Below are positions 26,270 through 35,327 of a DNA stretch of 64,000 nucleotides, piece by piece (within the stretch, counting starts at the first letter, position 1; every line of letters begins with the position of its first letter). The DNA comes from AV40 sp038230255 (GTDB taxonomy: Bacteria; Verrucomicrobiota; Verrucomicrobiia; Chthoniobacterales; UBA10450), in contig JBBRNP010000001.1 in the NCBI GenBank assembly GCA_038230255.1, positions 1 through 64,000 of the forward strand, in the 5' to 3' direction. The notes under the pieces were generated by a model. It did no database searches, was not told the DNA's origin, and saw only the letters and a list, made by a program, of their open reading frames with translations. The translations under genes were made by a program, and so were the position numbers.

Positions 26270-26896
26270 GTGTCCACCTTCGCTATTGTCGCATTCCTTG
26301 CCTATCTCTTGGGCTCAATTCCAACAGGTTATGTTGCGGGCCGCATTGCGGGAGTCGATATACGCAAGGTTGGCAGCGGGAACATCGGAGCCACCAATGT
26401 GACGCGCGTATTGGGCAAACGATTCGGTTATCCGGTGTTTGTCGTGGACTTCGCGAAAGGTTTGGCGGCGGTGATAGTCGGAATGATGATCGCCAACTCC
26501 GCTCAATCGACCCCGAAGTTTGTCGATCTTTGCGGCGCGATCGCCGCCATTTTTTCAGTGATCGGCCACAGCTATCCGATTTGGCTCGGATTCAAAGGAG
26601 GGAAAGGAGTCGCTACATCTCTGGGCAGCCTTTTTGGTCTTAACTGGTTCGCCGCAACTGTTGCGTGCGTCGTTTGGATTGTGGCATTTCAAGTTACGCG
26701 GTACGTCTCGCTCTCTTCGATCGCCGCGGCGATCGCCCTTCCCGTGACAGTCGCGACCATGCTGTATCTGAAACAACTGCAGACACCGATCCTGCTTTAT
26801 TTTGCGGTGTTGCTGGCGGCGATCATAGTGGTGCGACATCGCTCTAATTTGTCCCGACTTCTCAAGGGGACCGAACCGCGCTTCGCTCGAAAGTGA
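26270..26896 (+). CDS. plsY: Acyl-phosphate:glycerol-3-phosphate acyltransferase
   Basis: The 208-residue integral membrane enzyme shows the three PlsY motifs: RKVGSGNIGATNVTRVLG, GHSYPIWLGFKGGKGVAT, and a C-terminal cytosolic VVRHRSNLSRLLKGTEP segment. It uses acyl-phosphate to acylate glycerol-3-phosphate, the first step of phospholipid synthesis. The start is GTG at 26270, 6 bp after mnmG. Its stop codon overlaps the gpsA GTG start, so the two genes that supply and use glycerol-3-phosphate are translationally coupled. Confidence 0.95.
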   Translation: MSTFAIVAFLAYLLGSIPTGYVAGRIAGVDIRKVGSGNIGATNVTRVLGKRFGYPVFVVDFAKGLAAVIVGMMIANSAQSTPKFVDLCGAIAAIFSVIGHSYPIWLGFKGGKGVATSLGSLFGLNWFAATVACVVWIVAFQVTRYVSLSSIAAAIALPVTVATMLYLKQLQTPILLYFAVLLAAIIVVRHRSNLSRLLKGTEPRFARK

Positions 26897-27894
26897 AACT
26901 GGAGAGAATTGCAGTGATTGGCGCCGGCGGCTGGGGAACAGCGTTGTCGGTAATTTGGGCAAGACAAGGTCTTCCGATTTTGCTGTGTGGAAATGATCCG
27001 TCGCGAGCAGAGGCACTCCGAGCCTCGCGCGAAAACAAAGCGTATCTTCCGGGAGTAAGTCTTCCTGAAGCGATTGGCCTAACGAGTGATCTCCATTCTT
27101 GTGCCGACGCTGATCTGATTGTTTTCGTCACGCCTTCGACCGCGCTGCGAGAAACGGCGGCGCGACTCGCGGAAGTTAAAATTAATTCCAACGCCGTCCT
27201 GCTGAGTTGCATTAAAGGCATTGAGCATGGAACCGGCAAACGGATGAGCGAAATCCTGGCGGAGATTTTTCCCCAACATGCGATTGCTGTTCTCTCCGGA
27301 CCGAACTTGGCTACGGAAGTTTCACGTGGGCTGCCGACAGCCACTGTCCTGGCGTGCACAGAACGAAACTTGGCTGACGAACTTCAGAAATTTCTCGGCA
27401 CTCCGCGATTCCGAATTTATACGGGCGAGGAGCTGGCCGGAATCGAGCTTGGCGGCGCGCTCAAAAACGTTTTTGCAATCGCAGCTGGAGCGGGCGACGG
27501 CCTCGGTCTCGGTGACAATTCCAAGGCGGCTCTCGTGACCCGAGCGCTCGCTGAAATGGTCCGTCTCGGCACAAAGATGGGTGGAGAATTACGCACGTTT
27601 TATGGATTAAGTGGCGCCGGGGATCTCATGGCGACTTGTTTCAGTCAACACAGTCGCAATCGTCGCGCCGGCGAGCAGTTGGCCAAGGGTCGCTCCTTAG
27701 ATGAAATTGCTGCTTCCATGGGAACGGTCGCCGAAGGAATTCCAACCGCGCAGAGCGCGCATGAATGCGCGCATAACCTCGGCGTCGAGACACCAATCAT
27801 CGATCAGGTTTACTCGCTGCTTTACGAACAGAAGCCGTCCGCCCAGGCGATGGAAGAATTGCTCGGTCGCGACCAAAAAGCTGAAACGATTTAG
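26893..27894 (+). CDS. gpsA: Glycerol-3-phosphate dehydrogenase [NAD(P)+]
   Basis: The 333-residue protein begins with the NAD-binding IGAGGWGTALSVIWA, has VVLSGPNLATEV-like VLSGPNLATEVSRGLPTA, and the catalytic Lys in LGGALKNVFAIAAG, followed by YGLSGAGDLMATC. It reduces dihydroxyacetone phosphate to glycerol-3-phosphate for PlsY, encoded immediately upstream with a 4-bp overlap. GTG is the start codon. It is the last gene of the rightward run and converges on purN with a gap of 5 bp. Confidence 0.95.
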   Translation: MKLERIAVIGAGGWGTALSVIWARQGLPILLCGNDPSRAEALRASRENKAYLPGVSLPEAIGLTSDLHSCADADLIVFVTPSTALRETAARLAEVKINSNAVLLSCIKGIEHGTGKRMSEILAEIFPQHAIAVLSGPNLATEVSRGLPTATVLACTERNLADELQKFLGTPRFRIYTGEELAGIELGGALKNVFAIAAGAGDGLGLGDNSKAALVTRALAEMVRLGTKMGGELRTFYGLSGAGDLMATCFSQHSRNRRAGEQLAKGRSLDEIAASMGTVAEGIPTAQSAHECAHNLGVETPIIDQVYSLLYEQKPSAQAMEELLGRDQKAETI

Positions 27895-27899
27895 AGAAG

Positions 27900-28484
27900 T
27901 TAGTCACCTTCGCGACAAAGCTTCGCGATCACGGCCGGATATAATTCGTGTTCGGCGACCTGAATTCGTGCGTGCAGGCTTTCGGACGAGTCGTTAGGCA
28001 TAATCGACACGTCGCGCTGCGCGATGATGTCTCCGTGATCTATTCTTTCGTCGACGTAATGAACGGTGCAACCGGTAACGGTCTCGCCGGCATCGAGCGC
28101 CTGCTTCCATGCTTCCAGTCCTGGGAATTTCGGCAAGAGCGATGGATGAATGTTAATGATTCGCCGCGGAAAGGCCTGCAACATGGGCGATTTCAAAACG
28201 CGCATAAATCCAGCGAGCACAACCAGCTCGACTTTTGCATCCCGCAAAAGTCGAACGAGCTCGGCCTCCGTGTTCGGCTCCAGCCGCGTGCGAAATTGCC
28301 CCGGTGGAAGATACGCATTGGGAACATTGAACTCGCGCGCGATTTCCAGGATCGGCGCGTCCAGCACGTCGGATATCACGACGCGCGCCTCAGCGGGCAA
28401 CGCTCCGGAGCGAATGCTTTCCAGAATAGCGCGGCAATTTGATCCTTTTCCTGATCCAAGGATTCCAAGACCAAGCCGCTTCAT
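27900..28484 (-). CDS. purN: Phosphoribosylglycinamide formyltransferase
   Basis: The 194-residue protein has GILGSGKGSNCRAIL (phosphate loop), the catalytic Asn and His in INIHPSLLPKFPGLEAW, and Asp in HYVDERIDHGDII. It transfers a formyl group from 10-formyl-THF to GAR in purine synthesis. KFPGLEAW replaces the more common KFPGLHTHxxA form, a known variation. It is the last gene of a leftward operon with hldE2-like and diacylglycerol kinase-like genes, overlapping the former by 4 bp. Confidence 0.93.
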   Translation of the reverse strand: MKRLGLGILGSGKGSNCRAILESIRSGALPAEARVVISDVLDAPILEIAREFNVPNAYLPPGQFRTRLEPNTEAELVRLLRDAKVELVVLAGFMRVLKSPMLQAFPRRIINIHPSLLPKFPGLEAWKQALDAGETVTGCTVHYVDERIDHGDIIAQRDVSIMPNDSSESLHARIQVAEHELYPAVIAKLCREGD

Positions 28485-28972
28485 TTTTTGATCTTGCTCA
28501 GGCGCGCCAGTAAATCGGACGTCGAATAGCCGGGTTCGAACGGCACGATGTCGATCTTCGCGCCGATTTTCTCCAGAAGCCGGCGCTCTTCGGCATTCAA
28601 TGTCTCTTGCTTGTAGTCGCCGCCCTTAATGTAAATATCGGGCGCGGCGAGTTCAAGAAAGCGTGTCGCGCGGATCTCGGGAAAAATGGCGACCAGGTCA
28701 ACGCATTCCAATGCGGCCACGATTTCGGCCCGATCCTTTTCATTGTTAACTGGACGACCGGCTCCCTTCAATTCGCGAACCGATTGGTCGCCGTTGATTC
28801 CCACGATCAGTGCGTCGCCAAGCGCGCGAGCCGCATTCAAATAGCGGACATGTCCAACGTGAAGCAAATCGAAGCACCCGTTCGTCGCCACGATTTTCTT
28901 TCCGGCCGCGCGTAGTTTGCCGGCGCGTTGCGCGAGTTCTTCCAATGGAACGATTTTTTCGCTGATCATCAT
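28481..28972 (-). CDS. D-glycero-beta-D-manno-heptose 1-phosphate adenylyltransferase
   Basis: The 163-residue nucleotidyltransferase has the HxGH motif in TNGCFDLLHVGHVRYL and the late motif of this class in GYSTSDLLARL. It matches the stand-alone C-terminal half of HldE (RfaE2), which adenylates heptose-1-phosphate for LPS inner-core synthesis. This supports a Gram-negative outer membrane. No heptose kinase (HldE N-terminal half) is in the window. The ATG at 28972 overlaps the upstream TGA by 4 bp. Confidence 0.92.
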   Translation of the reverse strand: MMISEKIVPLEELAQRAGKLRAAGKKIVATNGCFDLLHVGHVRYLNAARALGDALIVGINGDQSVRELKGAGRPVNNEKDRAEIVAALECVDLVAIFPEIRATRFLELAAPDIYIKGGDYKQETLNAEERRLLEKIGAKIDIVPFEPGYSTSDLLARLSKIKK

Positions 28973-29847
28973 TTTACAACGAAGTTTAGCGCGCGGGGCA
29001 GGATTTGAAATACTGCTGGTGAATTGCCAACCAATTCGCCGTCCACGTTGAACCACATTCCCGGACGTGATCGGACAGAAATCTTTTTTGCCCGTCGAAA
29101 TATCGTCGCCTTGTCCGAAAGGTGTTTTCCTAAAACGATTTCGGCCGCGAGCACGGCAATTTCGGTTGCGCCGAGTTTTGGAATTAAAACGAGTTCAAGA
29201 AAACCATCGCTTGGATTGGCATCAGGCGCGATAGGCAGGCCGCCTGCGACGAAGCGGCCATTCGCAACGACCACATTGTAAAGCTCGGCAGACAATTGTT
29301 CGTCGTCGTCCAATAAGATCTGGGTCTGGTATGCCTGTAGTTGCGACAATGCGGCGGCGGCCCCGCGGATGTATGCGAGCGGTCCCCATGCCCGCTTAAT
29401 CTTAGATGTCATCTTTCCGCCCACGACACCACTAAAACCGCCGGCTGACACATTGACGAAATATCGGATGCGTTTGCTCTTAACTCGAACGAGATCGATT
29501 CGCTTTGTTTTGGCCGAATGAAGAATGTCGATGTTCTGTTCGATCGACGACGGCAGTCCGAGTGTGCGCGCAAAATCGTTTCCCGTTCCAAGCGGGACGA
29601 TTCCGAGGCGAACGTTCCGTGCCTCCGTCCCTAATCCATTCACCACTCCGTTTAAGGTTCCATCACCGCCGGCGACGACAATGTATTTACATTTTGTCTT
29701 GAGAGCGGCTCGCGCCCATTTTTCGGCATCACCGGACTTTCGCGTGATCCGTAACGCCGTCGGATTTAATTGCCCTAGTTGTGAAAGAACCGTTTTCCGA
29801 TCGGTAGCGGCCCCGGCACGGGGATTGAAAATGATATAGGGCTTCAC
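28969..29847 (-). CDS. Diacylglycerol kinase family lipid kinase (YegS/DagK-like)
   Basis: The 292-residue protein has FNPRAGAATDRK at its N-terminus, the catalytic nucleotide-binding loop VVAGGDGTLNGVVNGL, GIVPLGTGNDFARTLG, and the C-terminal NVDGELVGNSP. It belongs to the soluble DAGK catalytic-domain family, which phosphorylates diacylglycerol or related lipids. The exact lipid is unknown; it might also act on a sphingoid or undecaprenol-type lipid. It heads the leftward operon with the heptose adenylyltransferase and purN, in which all junctions are 4-bp overlaps. Confidence 0.9.
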   Translation of the reverse strand: MKPYIIFNPRAGAATDRKTVLSQLGQLNPTALRITRKSGDAEKWARAALKTKCKYIVVAGGDGTLNGVVNGLGTEARNVRLGIVPLGTGNDFARTLGLPSSIEQNIDILHSAKTKRIDLVRVKSKRIRYFVNVSAGGFSGVVGGKMTSKIKRAWGPLAYIRGAAAALSQLQAYQTQILLDDDEQLSAELYNVVVANGRFVAGGLPIAPDANPSDGFLELVLIPKLGATEIAVLAAEIVLGKHLSDKATIFRRAKKISVRSRPGMWFNVDGELVGNSPAVFQILPRALNFVVK

Positions 29848-29945
29848 GGTCGCAGTGAATCAGCAGGTCGACTGTCGATGTTCGGGTGCGCAGCGCAACA
29901 TTCGGCTTTTCGTTTTGCCGATTCTCGGCAGATTGGGTACAAAAC

Positions 29946-30728
29946 GTGATACCGGAAACAACTGACAACGAAACCGACACTGAATCCATGGGATACCGTA
30001 TTTCAAATGGGCCGGTCGTGCGTTTAGCTCGCAACGATCCAAAACTCCCGGGCGACTTGGCTGAAGTTGTCGAATTGCCCCGCGTCTACGGCGCCCCGCT
30101 ATTGTTCTCTATCGCGCGCGATCCGCACACGGTCTTTGCGTATTGGGTTATCGACTGGTCATCCATTTTCGGAAATACCGCTCCGGTGGATCGACAAGTT
30201 CATCTTCGTGTCTATCGAAGCGATGGTTCGGAAGAAACGAGCGAAGCGGTCGAGCCGATGGCGGGCAACTGCTACGTGACGGTGGCAGAGCCGCGAGAAA
30301 AGTACTGCCTCGAGATCGGCTTTTATCAGCCCGCCGGCGTTTGGAATTCCGTCACAAAATCTGATCCGGTTACGATGCCGCCGGAAAGTGTGGCTCAAAG
30401 TGTCGATGTCGATGTTGCCACCATTCCGTTTCATCTAAGTTTCCAGCGGTTGATCGACACGTTTCGCGGATCGAACGGAAATGCGCTCAGTGAAATCGTC
30501 TCTCGTTTGCAGAAGCGCGCGGTCAGCGATGAAGAACGGGCAATGTTGAGTCCGGAGGAATGGGAGATTCTGAGGGCAATGAATCTGTCGGTTGATGAAA
30601 TTGACATCGCGCGGCGCGAATTTCTAAAACGCGGAAATGGCGCAGCTTTGCGCCGACGCGCTGAAGCGCTGCTTGGATTTGGCGCGAGCAGTTCGGCGCG
30701 CGGGTTCGGCGGCAGCAGTTGGAGCTAG
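29946..30728 (+). CDS. DUF4912 domain-containing protein
   Basis: The protein has about 260 residues. After an acidic N-terminal stretch comes VELPRVYGAPLLFSIARDPH and TVFAYWVIDW, the hallmark of DUF4912, followed by beta-strands and a segment EKYCLEIGFYQPAGVW. The C-terminal third is helical and ends with a Gly/Ser-rich tail. The function of DUF4912 is not established; the domain shape suggests a carbohydrate- or peptide-binding beta fold. The start is uncertain: GTG at 29946 is chosen, while ATG at 29988 or an upstream start at 29886 are possible. It stands alone, divergent from the lipid kinase gene. Confidence 0.8.
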   Translation: MIPETTDNETDTESMGYRISNGPVVRLARNDPKLPGDLAEVVELPRVYGAPLLFSIARDPHTVFAYWVIDWSSIFGNTAPVDRQVHLRVYRSDGSEETSEAVEPMAGNCYVTVAEPREKYCLEIGFYQPAGVWNSVTKSDPVTMPPESVAQSVDVDVATIPFHLSFQRLIDTFRGSNGNALSEIVSRLQKRAVSDEERAMLSPEEWEILRAMNLSVDEIDIARREFLKRGNGAALRRRAEALLGFGASSSARGFGGSSWS

Positions 30729-30738
30729 CGACTCCAGA

Positions 30739-32244
30739 CTACCGGTTCAGCTTAATTCCCTCCGGCATTTCCGGTGGCGGTGTGTTGATGCGGCTGTGGT
30801 GTTTCCCGTAGCTGAAGTAGAAGATGAACCCAATCAGCAGCCAAACGATTAACCGCATCCAATTCGTCCAACCGAGTCCATAGATCATCGCGCCGCACGT
30901 GATGATTCCGAGTATTGCGACAAGCGGCGCCGCCGGTACCCGGAATCCCCGTTCTAGCTCAGGGTTTCGAACCCGCATGATCCACACGCCGGCGCAAACG
31001 AGAATAAAAGCGAAGAGTGTTCCGATGCTGGTCATTTCACCGGTCACGTCTGCCGGAACGAATGCCGCCAGGAGGCCGGTAAAGACAAAGAAGAGCATGT
31101 TCGATTTGTATGGCGTCCGAAACCGCGGATGCACATCGGAAAAAATCTTTGGGACAAGTCCATCGCGACTCATGGAAAAGAAAACGCGTGATTGGCCTAA
31201 CAACATTACAAGAATGACCGACGAAAATCCGGCGAGAATCGCGACGGTGACTGACTTCGACAGCCATTCGTAGCCGGTCATGTATTTAGTGATCGCGAAT
31301 GCGACCGAAGCTTCACGGCCGGCCGCGCGAAAGTCCCCAACCGTGGCAACGCCACTCAACACCCAGGAGAAGAGCACATAAAGGATCGTGCAAAAGACGA
31401 GCGACCCAAGAATGCCAATTGGCATATCGCGCTTTGGATTTTTCGCTTCCTGCGCCGCGGTCGAGACGGCATCGAAACCGATGTAAGCGAAGAAGACGAC
31501 CCCGGCAGCGCCGAGAATCCCAAGGATTCCACCGTAGGCGTGGGTGATACCCTGCGGTGTTGTGTAAGTAGTCGCCGCGGGAATCAGCGGCGTATGGTTT
31601 GCCGGATTAATGAAGCCCCATCCGATGCCGATGAAGAGCATGACGATGCTCACCTTCAGGATAACAATTAAACCGTTCACGAACGCCGATTCCTTGGTGC
31701 CGCGGATCAGGAGAAGCGTGAGCAGAAGGAGAATGAAAATCGCCGGGATGTTCATAATCCCATGGATCCCGGCCGGGTCATGCTCAAAAGGCGAATGCGT
31801 CCATTGGTACGGAATGCGCATCCCGAACCACTCGAGCACGCGGTTCGCGTACTCGCTCCACGCGATCGAAACCGTTGACGCCGCGACCGCGTATTCCAGA
31901 ATCAAATCCCAGCCAATAATCCACGCGACGAGCTCGCCCATCGTCGCGTACGAATAGGTATAGGCACTCCCGGCAACCGGAATCATCGAGGCGAATTCCG
32001 CGTAGCAAAGACCGGCAAACGCGCAGCCAATACCGGCCACGATGAACGCGAGAACAACCGATGGACCCGCGCGATCAGCAATCGCGGCCGCCGTGCGAAC
32101 AAACAAGCCCGCGCCAATGATGCCACCGATGCCGAGCGCGATGAGATTGACCGGCCCGAGCGAGCGCTTCAGGCTGTGCTCGCCGACTTCCTGCGCTTCT
32201 GCCATTAGCCTGTCGAGAGGCTTTCTCGCGAATAGATTTGCCAT
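30739..32244 (-). CDS. APC-family amino acid permease (CAT/YfnA-like)
   Basis: The 501-residue transporter has 12 or more predicted helices. It contains the APC helix-1 motif GIGGIIGAGLFVRTA, helix-3 CYAEFASMIPVAGSAYTYSY and FFAYIGFDAVSTAAQEAKNP (helix 6 and following loop), all features of cationic amino acid transporters. It likely exchanges or imports amino acids across the inner membrane; lysine or arginine are possible but not shown. It ends in a Pro-rich cytosolic tail. It lies 38 bp downstream of a second APC permease, so the two may be co-transcribed. Confidence 0.9.
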   Translation of the reverse strand: MANLFARKPLDRLMAEAQEVGEHSLKRSLGPVNLIALGIGGIIGAGLFVRTAAAIADRAGPSVVLAFIVAGIGCAFAGLCYAEFASMIPVAGSAYTYSYATMGELVAWIIGWDLILEYAVAASTVSIAWSEYANRVLEWFGMRIPYQWTHSPFEHDPAGIHGIMNIPAIFILLLLTLLLIRGTKESAFVNGLIVILKVSIVMLFIGIGWGFINPANHTPLIPAATTYTTPQGITHAYGGILGILGAAGVVFFAYIGFDAVSTAAQEAKNPKRDMPIGILGSLVFCTILYVLFSWVLSGVATVGDFRAAGREASVAFAITKYMTGYEWLSKSVTVAILAGFSSVILVMLLGQSRVFFSMSRDGLVPKIFSDVHPRFRTPYKSNMLFFVFTGLLAAFVPADVTGEMTSIGTLFAFILVCAGVWIMRVRNPELERGFRVPAAPLVAILGIITCGAMIYGLGWTNWMRLIVWLLIGFIFYFSYGKHHSRINTPPPEMPEGIKLNR

Positions 32245-32282
32245 GCGTTGGGTCTCCTATTTTCGATCTGGTTTCGGATTCG

Positions 32283-33809
32283 CTACGTGCGCTGGTCGTC
32301 TAACGACTCACCAGAGTTTGATTTTCGCCAAAGAAAATAAATCGGCACGCCGGTAAGCACGATGATGAGACCAGGCCACGTCGTCGCCGTCTGATACATG
32401 AATAACACAACCAGAATCACGGTTGCGCCAACGATGTAAAGCGCGGGAATGATTGGGTAACCGAATGCTTTATATGGGCGCTCGGCGTCAGGTCGTTTCC
32501 GGCGCAGCACGAAGATGCCGATGATCGTCAAAATGTAGAAAATAAGCGCGGCCGAAATGACGTAGTCGAGCAAGTTGCCATAAAGATTTCCGTAACCCGT
32601 CACATTGCCGGCGGCGTCGGTCTTTACAGTGCGTGGCAAAACAAGAGCGCCGGCCCAAATGCCTTGAATGATGAGGCCCCACGCCGGCACGTGATTTTTG
32701 TTCAACTCGCCGACACGACGAAAGAAAAGACCATCGCGGGCCATCGCATAGTAGGCACGCGCACCGGCCAGAATCAGTCCGTTATTACATCCGAATGTGG
32801 AAACCATGATCGCGACAGCCATGATCGTCGCGCCCGCGCCGGGAAAAATTACGTTGGCAGTCTCAGACGCGACGCGGTCGCTCGGCGCGTTCTGAATCGC
32901 CTCGAAAGGCAGCGCCGCCAGATAGGCAACGTTGGCCAACAGATAAAGTCCGATGACCAGAATCGTGCCAAACGCGAGTGAGAGCGGAACGTTGCGACGC
33001 GGATTTATGACCTCGCCGGCGGTGAAAGTGATGTTGTTCCAAGCGTCGGCGGAAAAAAGCGAATTGGTCTGCGCTACGCAGATTCCGACGAAGAGCCCGA
33101 ATGCGGTCGCGGCGGTCAATCCTTCGCCGACTTCCTGCAAACCACCGCGCAGCGTCCAGAAGTCGGTGAAGTTCGCCGCGCCCGCGCCCGACCTCACACC
33201 GACGATGATCCCGAGCACAATGAGCGCGAGAAGCGCGCCTGTTTTCGCCGTCGTGAAGACGTTCTGGACGAGCTTGCCGAGCGTCAACCCGCGCGTGTTC
33301 ATGAAGGTAAGCAGTGCAATCATCGCCAGGCCGACGAATTGTGCGGTGGAAAGCGAGAGCGCATAGCCGCCGAATCGAACGGGTTCGATAAAATAGTTCT
33401 TCTCCGACACCCAAGGGATCAGGACTCCCGTGTAGCGTGCGAATCCAACCGCAACAGCCGCGATCGTCCCCGTCTGAATAACCAGAAAGAGCGTCCAGCC
33501 GTAGAGAAAACCCCAAAGCGGTGAGAACGCTTCGCGCAAATAAACGTATTGCCCGCCGGCTTTCGGCATCATCGCCGCCAATTCGCCGTAAGAAAGCGCG
33601 GCCATGAGCGTGAGCAGGCCAGTGACGAGCCACACCACAAGCAACCAACCGGGCGCGCCGACCTGCCGCGCGATAATTGAGGAAACGATGAAAATTCCGG
33701 AGCCGATCATCGAACCGGCGACCAGCATGGTGGAGTCGAGCAGGCCAAGTCCCCTGACAAATTTTTCGTCGGCCGGCGGCGGCGAAGTCATCGCCCGAGA
33801 GTTAACCAT
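32283..33809 (-). CDS. APC-family amino acid permease
   Basis: The 508-residue transporter has the helix-1 motif VAGSMIGSGIFIVSS and ALSYGELAAMMPKAGGQYVY, with 12 predicted helices. A loop of about 25 residues (TVKTDAAGNVTGYGNLYGN) between two late helices is longer than usual. It resembles the serine/threonine exchangers and LAT-like branch of the APC family more than the next gene does, so the two paralogues probably differ in substrate. The start may be ATG 33809 or 33791 (MTSPPPADE). It diverges from the retropepsin-like gene. Confidence 0.9.
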   Translation of the reverse strand: MVNSRAMTSPPPADEKFVRGLGLLDSTMLVAGSMIGSGIFIVSSIIARQVGAPGWLLVVWLVTGLLTLMAALSYGELAAMMPKAGGQYVYLREAFSPLWGFLYGWTLFLVIQTGTIAAVAVGFARYTGVLIPWVSEKNYFIEPVRFGGYALSLSTAQFVGLAMIALLTFMNTRGLTLGKLVQNVFTTAKTGALLALIVLGIIVGVRSGAGAANFTDFWTLRGGLQEVGEGLTAATAFGLFVGICVAQTNSLFSADAWNNITFTAGEVINPRRNVPLSLAFGTILVIGLYLLANVAYLAALPFEAIQNAPSDRVASETANVIFPGAGATIMAVAIMVSTFGCNNGLILAGARAYYAMARDGLFFRRVGELNKNHVPAWGLIIQGIWAGALVLPRTVKTDAAGNVTGYGNLYGNLLDYVISAALIFYILTIIGIFVLRRKRPDAERPYKAFGYPIIPALYIVGATVILVVLFMYQTATTWPGLIIVLTGVPIYFLWRKSNSGESLDDQRT

Positions 33810-33905
33810 TATCCAAGCGAGTCGAGCAACGCCAAAAACGCAGCTTTTTCCAGGCCAATCGTGAAACCGCTTTCACGCAGGGTGAAGCATGCTATCCTCC
33901 GCCGC

Positions 33906-34889
33906 GTGCAGATTCCGGCCGGATCGTTTTTTCTGAGAATTTCATTGCTCGTTTTGGTGAGTTTGTTGGCAGTCGCGGAAATTTGCCCGGCAGCGCCCAA
34001 GAATGCTCCCAGTTCAAATTCTTCTTTTCCGCGTTTTCAAGCGCTTCCACTGACGCGTTCGCGGCAAAACCACCTCTTGGTTCGCGCATTCATCAACGGC
34101 AAGCCCGCGCTGCTCGGCGTTGATAGCGGCGCACCGATTAGTGCCATCGCACTAAAACGCCGCGCGCATTTTGGACTCACCGGTATTCCCGGTAGTTCAA
34201 CGTTACCGGCCCGTCTCCAAATCAACGGTGCCTTCAACAACGTTGCTATCGCGCGTAACTTCCGTCTCGGCGCGCTCAATCTGGTCGACGAGCCTGTGGT
34301 GGTTGTCGATCTATCGGGATCCGGCCGCGCTTCGCGTCTGGTCCACGAACAGGAAATCGATGGGATTCTTGGCGCGGACATTCTCTTTCCGACCGGCGCC
34401 GTTCTCGACTGCCAAAAACAAATGTTGATCCTGAAAATGGATCCTGGATTTCGGGGGAAGACGCCGGGCACAGACTACCGCGGCCTTCGCAGCATGCCGA
34501 TTCGCGTGAGCGAAACCTATAATCTTTATGTGGATGCTGCCATCAACGGTGAACCGGCGCGTTTGATGGTGGACACAGGTGCGTTTGCGACCTTGCTCCA
34601 TCGCGGATTCGTTCGACGACTGCACGTTCCGCTTCATGAAACGGAGTTCAGTTCGTCTGCGGTTAACTTGAAGCAGCGTGGCGTGCAAATCGCGCGCATC
34701 CGCCGGCTCTCGGTCGGGTCGGTGGACATCATGGGCAAAGATGTCGGCGTGGTCGATCTGGAAGGTCTCATCCATAGCGATCTGCTCCGGGGCTCCCAAC
34801 CGGTGGCGGGGCTGCTCGGCGCCGAGATTCTTCGGACCCACCACGGGATCATCGACTTCGGAACGCGCACGCTTTATCTGAAGAACTGA
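33906..34889 (+). CDS. Secreted protein with two retropepsin-like aspartyl protease domains
   Basis: After a signal peptide (hydrophobic core about 8-27) the protein carries two copies of a retropepsin-like half-barrel. The first has LLGVDSGAPIS (DSG at 73-75) and ends IDGILGADIL. The second has LMVDTGAFATLL (DTG at 223-225) and ends AGLLGAEIL. Both copies contain the hydrophobic-hydrophobic-Gly element that closes the active site in aspartic proteases. The two could pair within one chain as in pepsins, although each resembles a full retropepsin unit. The start is not certain: GTG 33906 gives a clean signal peptide, GTG 33861 is longer. The function in the periplasm is unknown. Confidence 0.8.
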   Translation: MQIPAGSFFLRISLLVLVSLLAVAEICPAAPKNAPSSNSSFPRFQALPLTRSRQNHLLVRAFINGKPALLGVDSGAPISAIALKRRAHFGLTGIPGSSTLPARLQINGAFNNVAIARNFRLGALNLVDEPVVVVDLSGSGRASRLVHEQEIDGILGADILFPTGAVLDCQKQMLILKMDPGFRGKTPGTDYRGLRSMPIRVSETYNLYVDAAINGEPARLMVDTGAFATLLHRGFVRRLHVPLHETEFSSSAVNLKQRGVQIARIRRLSVGSVDIMGKDVGVVDLEGLIHSDLLRGSQPVAGLLGAEILRTHHGIIDFGTRTLYLKN

Positions 34890-34968
34890 CCCGCGCCAGG
34901 TCGCTGAATTGCGGCGGGTCTTCACGTGCAATCCTTCAGCTCTCACGGCAGTTGCCAACTGTGGTCAA

Positions 34969-34990
34969 TATGCAACCATTTGGTTGCATA
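34969..34990. promoter_or_regulatory. Perfect palindromic operator of the ArsR-type gene
   Basis: The arms are TATGCAACCA and TGGTTGCATA, perfect 10-bp inverted repeats around TT. They lie 9 bp before the ATG of the ArsR-type regulator, so bound protein would block RNA polymerase or the ribosome-binding region. It is the expected autoregulatory site of a dimeric winged-helix protein. Confidence 0.75.
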
Positions 34991-34999
34991 ACCATCCAC

Positions 35000-35320
35000 A
35001 TGGACCCTGTCTTTAAAGCCTTGGCCGATCCAAACCGGCGCGCTCTTCTTGACCAGCTCCATCACCGAAATGGGCAGACTCTGAGCCAGCTTTGCCGGCA
35101 TCTCCAGATGACCCGCCAAGGCATTACCAAACATCTCGGTCTACTAATTAAGGCGGAGCTCGTGATTCCTCTTTGGCGGGGCCGGGAAAAGCTGCACTTC
35201 CTCAATCCCGCCCCGCTCAAGCAAATCTCCGAGCGTTGGATCGACAAACATAAAGGGGCGTGTCTCCGTGCCTTGAATGACCTGACCAAAGGGCTGGATG
35301 CGCTGAGGCGCGAGCCTTGA
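35000..35320 (+). CDS. ArsR/SmtB-family transcriptional regulator
   Basis: The 106-residue winged-helix protein starts MDPVFKALADPNRRALLDQL, the classic ArsR helix 1-2 region. The recognition helix lies in LSQLCRHLQMTRQGITKHL, followed by the wing LVIPLWRGREKLHFLN. It has no Cys-x-Cys metal site in helix 3, so it is likely of the group that senses something other than metals and that is often next to SRPBCC/AHSA1 genes. No such partner is present here. A perfect palindrome immediately upstream of the ATG suggests autorepression. The ATG at 35000 is favoured over 34952 because the earlier codons fall inside the palindrome. Confidence 0.92.
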   Translation: MDPVFKALADPNRRALLDQLHHRNGQTLSQLCRHLQMTRQGITKHLGLLIKAELVIPLWRGREKLHFLNPAPLKQISERWIDKHKGACLRALNDLTKGLDALRREP

Positions 35321-35327
35321 ACGCGGC

